Source: Bacteroidota bacterium
GTDB lineage: Bacteria > Bacteroidota > Ignavibacteria > OLB7
Assembly (NCBI GenBank): GCA_018266795.1
Contig: JAFDZV010000012.1
Coordinates: forward strand, 62,001-126,000
DNA length: 64,000 bases
Direction: 5' to 3'
Positions within the stretch are counted from its first letter, which is position 1. Every line of letters begins with the position of its first letter. Below the pieces are notes generated by a model. The model was not told the origin of the DNA, ran no database searches, and was given only the letters and a program-made list of their open reading frames with translations. Positions 26,073-34,640 of the stretch are shown here, piece by piece. Made by a program: the position numbers and the translations under genes.

Positions 26073-26927
26073 ATGAGACCGATTACGGCAGTGATCGCAT
26101 GTTCCGCTCTGTGCGTATCGAGCTTTATTTCGTGCGATCGGACCACGGAGGGGCCTGTAGGCCCGAGGCCGGTGATCGGAGCCGGGAGCGCCCAGTTGTC
26201 GCGCCCGATCGTCACCGACAGTACGTACGTGATGGATGCAGGAACGCTGCACAATCAGGGATTGGCCTACCTGCGAGCACACTACGATTTTCAGAAGAAT
26301 TATTCCGGAAATTCGGAGCAGGCAAAGTATTTGTTGTCCGCCATCAGCAGCTACTTTCAATCGGCCAGGGGCTGGGACTCCGCGTACTGCAACACAGCGG
26401 TGATGCAGGATTCGCTTGCATCCACCCTGGCCGCGACGTATCCGCCCGGAGACGGCGGGATGTGGAATGCCATGAAATTGCAGGCGCCGCCTGCAATTCT
26501 TTCCAACGATGAAATCGCATTGATCGACAATGCGATGGCCGTATTCTCTCTGCCGACCGAAGGCATGGGCACCGCGGAGATCGCGAACAGAATTATCGCC
26601 CGTGCAGACAGCTCCATCGCGATTCTGAGCTCCTCCGCTTGGAGCCACGGCCTCACCGAGGCCGCCGGTGGATTCCTGTACGTAATGCGGGGATCGGCCG
26701 CATACTGGCAAAGTCATCCGGTGAGCACGGCGGAGAATCCGAATCCGTCCGGGTTCGCCCAGATCATCCAGGCGGATGCCGCAGGCTACCTGATCGGCTG
26801 GCTGATGGCGGTTGCGGATGAGTACGATGCAACCGGCCGCATCGACCCGAATAATCAGGGACGACGAATCAATCGGGGGCTGAGCATGGCCATCGGATGG
26901 AGTTTCGGTGGGCTGCTGAGAGGCTGA
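26073..26927 (+). CDS. Lipoprotein of unknown function
   Basis: A 284-residue protein. The signal peptide (MRPITAVIACSALCVSSFISC) ends in a lipobox, so the mature protein is lipid-anchored from Cys21. The mature part is helical, with YDFQKNYSGNSEQAKYLLSA, NDEIALIDNAMAVFSLP and EIANRIIARADSSIAIL. The C-terminal 80 residues are small and hydrophobic, with FAQIIQADAAGYLIGWLMAV and a Gly-rich end (AIGWSFGGLLRG). No family was recognised. AGAGGAGG lies 8 bases before ATG 26073, so the start is secure. It is followed after a strong GC hairpin by a small membrane protein. Confidence 0.72.
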   Translation: MRPITAVIACSALCVSSFISCDRTTEGPVGPRPVIGAGSAQLSRPIVTDSTYVMDAGTLHNQGLAYLRAHYDFQKNYSGNSEQAKYLLSAISSYFQSARGWDSAYCNTAVMQDSLASTLAATYPPGDGGMWNAMKLQAPPAILSNDEIALIDNAMAVFSLPTEGMGTAEIANRIIARADSSIAILSSSAWSHGLTEAAGGFLYVMRGSAAYWQSHPVSTAENPNPSGFAQIIQADAAGYLIGWLMAVADEYDATGRIDPNNQGRRINRGLSMAIGWSFGGLLRG

Positions 26928-26935
26928 GAGCCGCT

Positions 26936-26969
26936 GCGGGCGGGGGGCGGACTGCCCCCCCCCGCCCGC
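26936..26969 (+). terminator. Very GC-rich hairpin between the lipoprotein and membrane-protein genes
   Basis: GCGGGCGGGGGGC and GCCCCCCCCCGCCCGC form a stem of about 13 GC pairs with a five-base loop, three C residues bulging. It follows the lipoprotein stop by about ten bases. No T-tract follows, so it may be an attenuator or an mRNA-stabilising element rather than a full terminator. Confidence 0.5.
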
Positions 26970-27001
26970 ATGATATCAACCACTTGAAGGAGGGATATGC
27001 G

Positions 27002-27454
27002 ATGAACGTGAAGATACCGGCCGATCGCGACGGCGAGGAGCGCGAACAGCGGAGGCTTGATCGCGCGGGACGATTCGCCTACGATGTGATGGTGAACCTG
27101 GCAGTTGCAGGGTTCGTTCTCGCCCTGCTCGTTGTCAAGTCCACGCCGATGGCGCTTGGCCTCGGAGGGCTCTGCATCGTTGGAATGTTTGCGCGGGAGT
27201 TCGCCCTGTTGCGAAGCACCGACCGAGCGCGGGCGGGCGATTCATCCTTCGCCCGGCGCCGTTCGCGCCTGGGCATCGCCGTTCGAGCCGGCCTGATGGC
27301 CGCACTCTGGCTGCTGCAGGACTACACGGAGGGAAGGCTTACACTCCGATCGATGGCCTTCGCGGCCACCATCGGCGCCTGTACCCTCGCCTACTTCTGG
27401 TGGAGCGAGGCTCACTCGCGCACCGGAAAGCAGGATACTCCGAACGCAGTGTAG
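27002..27454 (+). CDS. Small membrane protein, unknown function
   Basis: A 150-residue protein with four hydrophobic segments (about residues 29-47, 50-65, 95-108 and 117-135) separated by short basic loops. The N-terminus (RDGEEREQRRLDRAGRFAYD) is charged. No family was recognised; the layout resembles many four-helix accessory membrane proteins. AAGGAGGG lies about 8 bases upstream of ATG 27002, a strong ribosome-binding site. It may be co-transcribed with the lipoprotein gene, modulated by the hairpin between them. Confidence 0.65.
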   Translation: MNVKIPADRDGEEREQRRLDRAGRFAYDVMVNLAVAGFVLALLVVKSTPMALGLGGLCIVGMFAREFALLRSTDRARAGDSSFARRRSRLGIAVRAGLMAALWLLQDYTEGRLTLRSMAFAATIGACTLAYFWWSEAHSRTGKQDTPNAV

Positions 27455-27782
27455 ATGTGGCGGGAATCACCCTGCGCACTGCAGCCGGCCCGCGACGGCT
27501 GGCAGGGGCGACTTCATCCTGTGATTCGGAGGCCCGATTCTACCGGGACGATTCTCAACGTTGGTTCGTTGCCGATGAGAGTTGGCAATCGGGCACCCAT
27601 TCCGCATCCGATTACCATTGCTCGGGTTTTTCACGCACGTAAGGATAATCCTCGTACAGGAACGTATGGACTCGATGGCATGTTACGTCGTTGCATCTTC
27701 CAGAACGATCGGTCAGATAATACCATGCGCCCGTCGGGGGACATCGGAGGACGCATGATCAATCAAGCTATGTGCGAGAGCC
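27455..27782. other. Convergent intergenic region, no gene supported
   Basis: About 330 bases between a plus-strand membrane-protein gene and the end of the first giant secreted protein on the minus strand. Short frames exist but lack ribosome-binding sites and recognisable content. I see no strong hairpin with a T-tract. Confidence 0.4.
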
Positions 27783-30700
27783 CTACCGCACCACCACCAT
27801 CCTCGCAACCGCGTGCCGGCTGCCGGCGCGAAGATCGATCAGGTAATTGCCTGACGGCAGCCCGTGCGTATCAACATCCAGCGCGTACCGGCCATCATCC
27901 ATCACGGCTCCATCCACCAGGCGCCGCATCTCGTGCCCCGCGGCATCGAACAACGAGAGCGTGACCGGATCGCCACCGGAGACGGAGAAGAATACCTCCG
28001 TGTGCGATACGGCAAGGTTCGGCTGGGCTGAGAGCCGCAACTGCGAGGCGCCGCCATCAACCAGCCGAAGCTTCTGCATGCCGGCGGCATCAACATCCCA
28101 TTGCAACCCTGAAGCTCCATACTGCGAAAAGCCGGTCATCGCATCCAGCCGCATCGCGGCTGTATCGATCCGCAGCCGCACGTAGTAGCTGCCGCTCAAC
28201 AGGTTCAGATCCTTCGCTATCAGGTTCGCATACGTCGGCGTCCCCGGCGAGAGGCGGAAAGAATCGAGCGTGCAGAGAACCGTGTTGCTCGCGGAATCCA
28301 CCAGCTCCGCCACCAGCGTCACGCTCGATCCCGAGGCCCGTGCGGTATCGCCGTCGAACCGGCCGGAGACGTAGCACCCCACGGTGGTGGAGTCGTGCGT
28401 CCGGAACATTGTTGTGGTCATCAGCGACCGCAACGCCGGCAGGTCCGCCACGCCGTACGGATTCCCCGCGCTGAGATTGGCCGCCCACGGAGCCATCGGC
28501 ACCCCGGCGCTCAATGCCGGCCCGGCCATCCAGACATCGTGCAACTGGAACCGGTATGCCGCGAATGCCGTATCACTCAGGTGGATGGCCCCTTCCAGCC
28601 CCTGCGCAACATACCCATCCGGACCGCTCTTCGCGTAGAACTGCCGTGAGGTGTGGATGCTGGAGTACCGGAGGGTATCCGGCGCGGGAGGCATCTGGTA
28701 GATGCTGGAGTAGCGGAGCGGGAGCCGCACGTCCGCGCTCGCGCCGCTGGGCCGGTAGCCGTTCTGGATGTACTGCCGCTGCGGCGTGGCGGTGAAGTAG
28801 AGCGAGCCGTACTGGATCTGCGAGTTCGCCATCCCGACAAATGTGCTGATCACCGGCGGACGGGTACGGACGTTGATCGAGAGCTGCCGGTGTACCAGGG
28901 TAACGTAGGGCGCCTCGAACTGGTGCGCCGTGTCGATCGCCTGGTTCAGCGCGGAGGCGTTCGGGAACACCTGATTGTTCCACATCGATGCGCTGTAGTT
29001 CCCGAGCCATGCCAGCCGCTTCGTGCTCCATCCAGGCTCCGTGGGGCCGATGCTGTCCGGCACGCCCGGTACCACCGTTGCCGGCGTGCGAAGGCTCCGG
29101 AAGTTCAGCCAGGTCTCCCACCAGTAATTGCCGGCTTTGTCGTGGTTGGGCACGATCTCCTCCCATGTCACGCCGTCCAGCAGCCGGTGCCACACGTCCT
29201 GAAGCTGGTCCATGGATGGGTTGATTCCCATCGCGGACTCCGTGCTCACACGCAGCGTGTTGCGCGTGGTAATCGCATCGCCGCCACCGGCGGACTGGTG
29301 CAGCAGCCGTGCATACCAGATCGTCGGGAACGGTGAAAGCTGCTCCCAGGCAATCGCCACGTTGGAATCGTTCGCCCGGATATCCGCGAACGGTGGCATG
29401 GATGGGTATCGTGCATACCGGCCACTCCCCCGTATCGACGGCGTTACCGTATCGGCGCGTGGTGTCCAGGCTCCGGCCGCGCTCCAGACGCCAAGCCTCC
29501 GCCCGCGTGCCATGATCCCGTAGAGCGAATCACCCCAGGCTACCATGTCGCAGCCGTGCAGACGGCTCGCCACCGGCGTTCCCCAGGTGGAATCGATCTG
29601 CCCGTGCGCGATGCCGGCAAGCTCGATGGGCGCCATCAGCACCGTTCCCCCCTTCGAGAGCACCGCACGATAGTTCACCCGCCGGCCAACAGCGGCGGAG
29701 TCGCCGCCGTAATTGGTCCAGACCACCGAGACGATGGTGGAGTCGTTCCGGTTCCGGAGCGTGAGCGATGGAAATCGGTTCTCCAGGAACCGCGTCTCGT
29801 TGGTGGTGTCCGATACCGTGTACTCGATCGGCTCCCACTGTATGCCGCCAACGGTGTCCGCCATCGGGTAGGAACGGCGCAGGAAGACGGCATCGCTGGT
29901 GGTCGGGTGCTGGCTCTTCTTCGGCGCGCCGAACGGGAAAAAGCAGGTCTTCTGGTGCACATACGTTGCGTAATACCGCTCACCCGAATAGAGGAGCTTC
30001 TTCTGCGAGCTGCGGCGCAGTTCCGCCGGGCCAAGGGCCGTCTCCGGCGGGCAGTAGGTGATGCGGAGCAGGGCAGCCCCTCCCGGGCGGAGCGTGATGG
30101 CAAGCGTGCTGTCACCGTAGAGGATGGTATCCAGCCCGTGGCGTGGCTCATCGGCGAGCGGCAACCGTGTCGTGTCCGGCACGATCTCCCGCACGCGCAC
30201 GAAGTTGTACGCCTCGCCGTTCGGATGATGCAGATTGAGATCGAGCGTTATCCGCCGCGACTCGGCAAGCAGTTCCATCTTCTGCGCGTCTGCGCTGTCC
30301 GGACCATGAAGATCGATCCCGTCCGGCCGCTCGAACGCACGGCGGTTTACGATGAAGATATGGTTGGTATCGTAGAGAGGATTCGGGTTGCCCATGGCAT
30401 CGCGGCCGGGCTGGATGTCGAACAGGCCCAGTTCCACATAGGTTGCATAGGGAGGATCCACGGCGCCCGTTGTGAGCGACGCGGATGTTACCTGCGTCAC
30501 GATCTCACCGGCCGGCAACGTCCGGCTCGGACGCCTGCCGGGTATCATGTCCGTGGTGCCCGGCCTCGGCGCCTGCGCGTGGATGCTGTACCCGTCCCGC
30601 CAGCGGATCTTCGCCATCTCCGGGCCTATGCGGGCGAGCCAGGCGTTGATCCGCCTGACCTCGCGCGTGCGGTCACGCCAGCCGACGTAGACGTTGGGAA

Positions 30701-32750
30701 AGGTGACGCGAATGCTGTCGCCCGGATAGTGCCCCGCCGGAGGGTACCCCGGAATGCCCCACGCGTCCGCATCGGTCGCCACCAGGTCGATAACGTTCTG
30801 CGATGTATCGGAGGTGAGCGGCCCATTGGAGCCGAAGGAGTCCTGCCAGCCCACGCTGTCCATGGCATTGAGGAACTTCAACGTCCCTCCAAGCCAGTAC
30901 CATTCGATGCCGCGCGAGCCGTAGCAGAGCGCAAGGTTGGTGTTGACGCGGATCTCGGCGGCTTCGGGAATGTGATCCAGCAGCAGGTGAACGCCCGGGC
31001 CGCGCGCCGGATCCCGAAGCGACCAGATGGCGCAGTTCGTCCCGATCATCGAGAGCAGGCGCCGCCCGGAACGCCGGAACAGCTCCGCTCCATTTCCATG
31101 CGTTGCCGCCCAGCTCTGGCTGTATGGGTAGTCCCCGACGCCGGTTCCGTAGCGGCCAACAATCATGCGCTGCAGCGTTGTCTCGTAGATCTCCACGGAG
31201 TCCGCTGTCAATCCAAGTGCCTGCGCCCTGCTCCGGCCATCCCCCCCGTTGTGCAGCCGGAGGGAGGGGAGCTGCGAGAATGGAACTTCGTATTTGATGC
31301 TGTCGCCGTCGGGCTTGTCGTGCAGGGTCTCGGTCATCACCATCGGGAAGTTGATCCGCTCCTCGTAGCGCTGCATGGTGGTTGGCGTGTACCCGCCGAA
31401 GTTGTACAGGCCAACGGTGTCCGCAATCGCCGGCGCGGCCCGCTGGATGTTGAATGAATCGCGCACCATCCGGTTGATCATCCCCGTGCACTCATCCTCG
31501 AACGGCATCAGCTCGATCCCGGAGGAGAGCATGATAACGCCATTCCGGAACGGGGCCGCCGGCACCGTGTCCCCGGTGAGCAGCCGCCGCGCGGAGCGGA
31601 TCACCTGCGCCCGGTAATCGTCGCAGGCGGGCTGCTGCCCCAGGAGAAGCTGCCCGACCGAATCGCGCAGCGAAACGCTTCGGAGCGCAAGGCGTTCGTG
31701 GCCGGTCCAGTATACCCGGACATCGAAGCTCCTGGAGGGATTCCCCGCGAAGAGCGGGCCGGGCATGCCGTTGATGTCCCGGAGCAGATCCACCTTGAAG
31801 GCCGCCTCCTGGTACTTCCCTTCCGGCACGTTGTTGTTCGCCCGCAGAAAGTCCCGCTTGCGGACATAGAACGTTGCGTAAGGCTTTTCCAGATTGGTGG
31901 TTGCAACGATATGGTGCAGCGTGTCCGTGTAGAGGATGGAGTCCTTCGGGATGGTGTACCAGACCTCCAGCCGGAGGAGGAACGAATCGAGATCGTTCGT
32001 GGCTGTCGGATAGAACAGGTGGCCCGCCACGGCGATGTAGAGCGCCGGATGCTCCGCCGGTTTTCGCTGGCGTTTGATCCACCCGTCCGTGGTGTACGTG
32101 CTGTCCGCGCCGTGATCGGCCCACGTTCCGCCGATCTGTTCGTTCCGGTACAGATATCGCTGCGCCGGCTGGATATCGAACGCCATGCCGGAGGCTACCA
32201 TCTGACCGGGTGATGTATTAATGGAGGAATATTCCTGCTCGATTGTGCTATCCCCATTCTCGTTGCGTTCAAAGGCATTGTGGGCCATGCTTCCTCCAGA
32301 ACGTTGCGTGAACCTGCATATGAAGTAGCTCGACTGTGACGAGTCGAAGGGATAGAACTGGATGCCGTTGGAAAATCCCGCCTGCGGGAGCGGGTCCGTG
32401 GTCAACACCATCCGGTTCCAGTGCGGGCTGGTGGTGTCGGCAATGCGAAGCGCCGAGTTGTACAGCTTGGCGATGTTGGGGTAGTAGTCGCCGCTGCCGT
32501 TGTAGGTGAGCACGTTCACGCCGAGCGCCTGGAGGAAGTTCCAGAGGGAATCGATATGCGCCGTGTCCTGCGGCCGGACGGCAACCTGGGCCCCGATATA
32601 GAACTCGTTGTTCCCCACGCCGTACAGGTGCCGCAGCGGCGCCGGCTGCGCGCGAAGCGCATGCGACCCCGGCACGAGCAGCAATAGAATGGCAAGTGCA
32701 ATGCGTGGCAGGACCCGCATGGAGGCGGGCCCGCGTGAAGCGGTGTTCAT
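27783..32750 (-). CDS. Giant T9SS-secreted protein, family A copy 1
   Basis: A 1,655-residue protein; ATG 32750 has GAGGAG nine bases upstream. Residues 1-34 are a signal peptide ending ALRAQ. The central part near residue 600 has EIRVNTNLALCYGSRGIEWY, and later INAWLARIGPEMAKIRW and HIFIVNRRAFE, an order that recalls the end of a glycoside-hydrolase-like TIM barrel followed by a beta domain; this is inference. Around 1,050-1,200 PPFADIRANDSNVAIAWEQ suggests a propeller. The last 85 residues are a T9SS type A-like sorting domain (LSLFDAAGHEMRRLV, GLPSGNYLIDLRAG). The paralogue at 54769-59703 shares the order and many blocks at nearly the same positions. A family B gene lies just upstream. Confidence 0.8.
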   Translation of the reverse strand: MNTASRGPASMRVLPRIALAILLLLVPGSHALRAQPAPLRHLYGVGNNEFYIGAQVAVRPQDTAHIDSLWNFLQALGVNVLTYNGSGDYYPNIAKLYNSALRIADTTSPHWNRMVLTTDPLPQAGFSNGIQFYPFDSSQSSYFICRFTQRSGGSMAHNAFERNENGDSTIEQEYSSINTSPGQMVASGMAFDIQPAQRYLYRNEQIGGTWADHGADSTYTTDGWIKRQRKPAEHPALYIAVAGHLFYPTATNDLDSFLLRLEVWYTIPKDSILYTDTLHHIVATTNLEKPYATFYVRKRDFLRANNNVPEGKYQEAAFKVDLLRDINGMPGPLFAGNPSRSFDVRVYWTGHERLALRSVSLRDSVGQLLLGQQPACDDYRAQVIRSARRLLTGDTVPAAPFRNGVIMLSSGIELMPFEDECTGMINRMVRDSFNIQRAAPAIADTVGLYNFGGYTPTTMQRYEERINFPMVMTETLHDKPDGDSIKYEVPFSQLPSLRLHNGGDGRSRAQALGLTADSVEIYETTLQRMIVGRYGTGVGDYPYSQSWAATHGNGAELFRRSGRRLLSMIGTNCAIWSLRDPARGPGVHLLLDHIPEAAEIRVNTNLALCYGSRGIEWYWLGGTLKFLNAMDSVGWQDSFGSNGPLTSDTSQNVIDLVATDADAWGIPGYPPAGHYPGDSIRVTFPNVYVGWRDRTREVRRINAWLARIGPEMAKIRWRDGYSIHAQAPRPGTTDMIPGRRPSRTLPAGEIVTQVTSASLTTGAVDPPYATYVELGLFDIQPGRDAMGNPNPLYDTNHIFIVNRRAFERPDGIDLHGPDSADAQKMELLAESRRITLDLNLHHPNGEAYNFVRVREIVPDTTRLPLADEPRHGLDTILYGDSTLAITLRPGGAALLRITYCPPETALGPAELRRSSQKKLLYSGERYYATYVHQKTCFFPFGAPKKSQHPTTSDAVFLRRSYPMADTVGGIQWEPIEYTVSDTTNETRFLENRFPSLTLRNRNDSTIVSVVWTNYGGDSAAVGRRVNYRAVLSKGGTVLMAPIELAGIAHGQIDSTWGTPVASRLHGCDMVAWGDSLYGIMARGRRLGVWSAAGAWTPRADTVTPSIRGSGRYARYPSMPPFADIRANDSNVAIAWEQLSPFPTIWYARLLHQSAGGGDAITTRNTLRVSTESAMGINPSMDQLQDVWHRLLDGVTWEEIVPNHDKAGNYWWETWLNFRSLRTPATVVPGVPDSIGPTEPGWSTKRLAWLGNYSASMWNNQVFPNASALNQAIDTAHQFEAPYVTLVHRQLSINVRTRPPVISTFVGMANSQIQYGSLYFTATPQRQYIQNGYRPSGASADVRLPLRYSSIYQMPPAPDTLRYSSIHTSRQFYAKSGPDGYVAQGLEGAIHLSDTAFAAYRFQLHDVWMAGPALSAGVPMAPWAANLSAGNPYGVADLPALRSLMTTTMFRTHDSTTVGCYVSGRFDGDTARASGSSVTLVAELVDSASNTVLCTLDSFRLSPGTPTYANLIAKDLNLLSGSYYVRLRIDTAAMRLDAMTGFSQYGASGLQWDVDAAGMQKLRLVDGGASQLRLSAQPNLAVSHTEVFFSVSGGDPVTLSLFDAAGHEMRRLVDGAVMDDGRYALDVDTHGLPSGNYLIDLRAGSRHAVARMVVVR

Positions 32751-32898
32751 TGTTGTGATCTCCTCGAATTACTATCAGTGGACGTTTGAGAGTACCCGGC
32801 AGGCCGGGATGTGCTGTGGGGGATCAGAGAGTGTGGTTCGTGTGTCTGTTATTGATGATTGATTGATGATATGCCGGAACAGCCGCCAAACTGGCCGC

Positions 32899-34569
32899 TT
32901 ACTGTTTGATGATGCGTGTGGTTGCCAGCAGAATTCCGTGTGAATCGTGAACGCTCAGAATGTAGACACCGGGCGGAACATCGGAGCAGTTCCATACGGC
33001 TTCGCCCCGCCACGAGTCAACATTCCCTTCAGCGATGCGATTGCCGAGAATATCGAACACGGCAAAGCGCGAGGGCACGCGATGCAGATCGCCACGCCAT
33101 GCGATATGCAGTTCATCCCCTGCAGGAGTGGGCCAAATAGAGAGTGCATTACGTACGCCTGCAATGGCTACATCATCAACGCCGCTTGTCGATGAATCTC
33201 GCGGGATATATGGTCCTCCGGCCAGGACGATCGCAATACCTTGGTCGAAACCGTACCATGACGGACAGGCTACCAACAGATCATTCCATCCATCGCCGTC
33301 ACAATCGCCGGCTGGCCCGTCGAACTGGAATACGTTCCCTTCAATCAGACCGTCGAATTCCGCCGAATAATAGGATTCATACGTATTGTCGGGTCCATTC
33401 TCACCACCCGAGAAGGTCAGCATAATTGATCCCTGCCCTGATGGACTCGGTCCATATAGCAACGTCATGTCATACTTGGCGGCATTGTCATTGATGGCTC
33501 GCGTTGAACCATAGCCGTTGATCCTGAATGTGTTTGCCTGAAACTGGTGATCGGCATCTGAATTTAACAGACTACGAGTACGGATATTCTTTCCAGCTCG
33601 CGAGCGATACAGGCGCGGTCCCCCAGGTGAGCCCAGAAGAAGGTCACTCACACCATCGCCGTCGCAGTCTAAAAGATTGATGCCAACACTCGGGTATTGA
33701 TCAGTCATCTCAATCGTGCGATCGGGCGCTCGCCCATTCCAGTTGGCAACAGGCCCACCATCGCCCCACCAGAATTTCAACGCCGCTCCAGCCTGATAAC
33801 CCCCTCCCGTAAGGATGTCCGGATGGTGGTCGCCGTCGAGATCGCCAATTGCGGCAAAGAACTTATCGTTGGTGTTCGCCTCGGGATCACGTATGATCAC
33901 CGTCGGCGTGTCCACCTGGAAGTTGGGGCCCCCCTTGAATACCCAGATCTCCCCGTTGCTCGATTCCACATTCCCGCGGAACAGGCGGTACACCACCGCG
34001 ATCAACTCGTCAGCGCCGTCGCCGTCCAGATCGGCCGCGTACATGTCGTGGATCCCGGGGATCACCGAGGGGGTCATCGTCCGGTCCGGGTCCATGATCA
34101 GCGCCGGCGTGTCCGCGATCGCGCCCGTTTCGGTTCGGTAGATCGCGAGAAAGAAGCGCTGGTCGAACTGCACGCTGGGATGATAGATTCCGAAGCCGAT
34201 CGCCTTGTGGCCGGTACCCCAGAAATCGCCCACAACGGGATACGCGGGAGCAGCGGCGGCTGAGTCCAGCGTCCACATCGGTGTGGTGCTCGGCGCGGGG
34301 CGTGCCCCCTTGTAGACGCGCCACTGCGCGGCCTTCCCGAAGCGGACGGCAAACTCGCTGATCGAGTCGCCGTCGATATCTCCGATACCGCCCGCCCCCT
34401 CGCCAACACGGTCCTGCCCCGTTGTGCCGCCGCGCACCATCCAGATCCGATGCAGGAGCACCGCCTTCGGGTTCGCCACGATGGTATCCGATGCCTGCGC
34501 GTGTACACCACAGACCGCCCCCAGCAGAAGGCCGGCAACCGCCGCGATATGTTCAAGCCTGCGCTTCAT
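32899..34569 (-). CDS. FG-GAP/VCBS secreted protein with T9SS tail, family B copy 1
   Basis: A 556-residue exported protein. After a signal peptide (IAAVAGLLLGAVCGVHAQ) come at least five calcium-loop repeats of the D-x-D-G-D type: IGDIDGDSISEFAV, AADLDGDGADELIAV, IGDLDGDHHPDILTGG, LLDCDGDGVSDLLLG and AGDCDGDGWNDLLVA, as in integrin-like FG-GAP propellers. The C-terminus (about 475-556) is a T9SS type A-like domain: SIWPTPAGDELHIAW...GDLHRVPSRF...DVPPGVYILSV. ATG 34569 is served by AAGGAGG (34579-34585), which lies inside the last codons of the upstream paralogue. Its 5' half is nearly identical to that of the next gene upstream; the middle has diverged. The ligand is unknown. Confidence 0.87.
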   Translation of the reverse strand: MKRRLEHIAAVAGLLLGAVCGVHAQASDTIVANPKAVLLHRIWMVRGGTTGQDRVGEGAGGIGDIDGDSISEFAVRFGKAAQWRVYKGARPAPSTTPMWTLDSAAAAPAYPVVGDFWGTGHKAIGFGIYHPSVQFDQRFFLAIYRTETGAIADTPALIMDPDRTMTPSVIPGIHDMYAADLDGDGADELIAVVYRLFRGNVESSNGEIWVFKGGPNFQVDTPTVIIRDPEANTNDKFFAAIGDLDGDHHPDILTGGGYQAGAALKFWWGDGGPVANWNGRAPDRTIEMTDQYPSVGINLLDCDGDGVSDLLLGSPGGPRLYRSRAGKNIRTRSLLNSDADHQFQANTFRINGYGSTRAINDNAAKYDMTLLYGPSPSGQGSIMLTFSGGENGPDNTYESYYSAEFDGLIEGNVFQFDGPAGDCDGDGWNDLLVACPSWYGFDQGIAIVLAGGPYIPRDSSTSGVDDVAIAGVRNALSIWPTPAGDELHIAWRGDLHRVPSRFAVFDILGNRIAEGNVDSWRGEAVWNCSDVPPGVYILSVHDSHGILLATTRIIKQ

Positions 34570-34640
34570 ACTATGCTGCCTCCTTGATGACTCGCGCCGT
34601 CGCCAACAGACTGTTGTCATCACTGTAGATACTGAGGATA
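33895..34640. repeat. Long direct repeat, copy 1 (offset 1,678 bp)
   Basis: This stretch aligns with 35573-36318 at a constant offset of 1,678 bases. It covers the 5' half of one family B gene, the intergenic junction and the last codons of the gene upstream. Around the junction more than 60 bases in a row are identical (34573-34635 and 36251-36313). The rest differs at scattered, mostly synonymous sites. The repeat length equals one gene unit, as expected for a tandem duplication. Confidence 0.8.

Noticed and set aside
29556-31457. 633-codon plus-strand open frame inside the first giant protein gene
   Set aside because: It is the antisense shadow of a GC-rich gene: His/Arg/Val-rich residues, no ribosome-binding site and no recognisable motif. 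The minus-strand protein has a signal peptide, motifs and a sorting tail.
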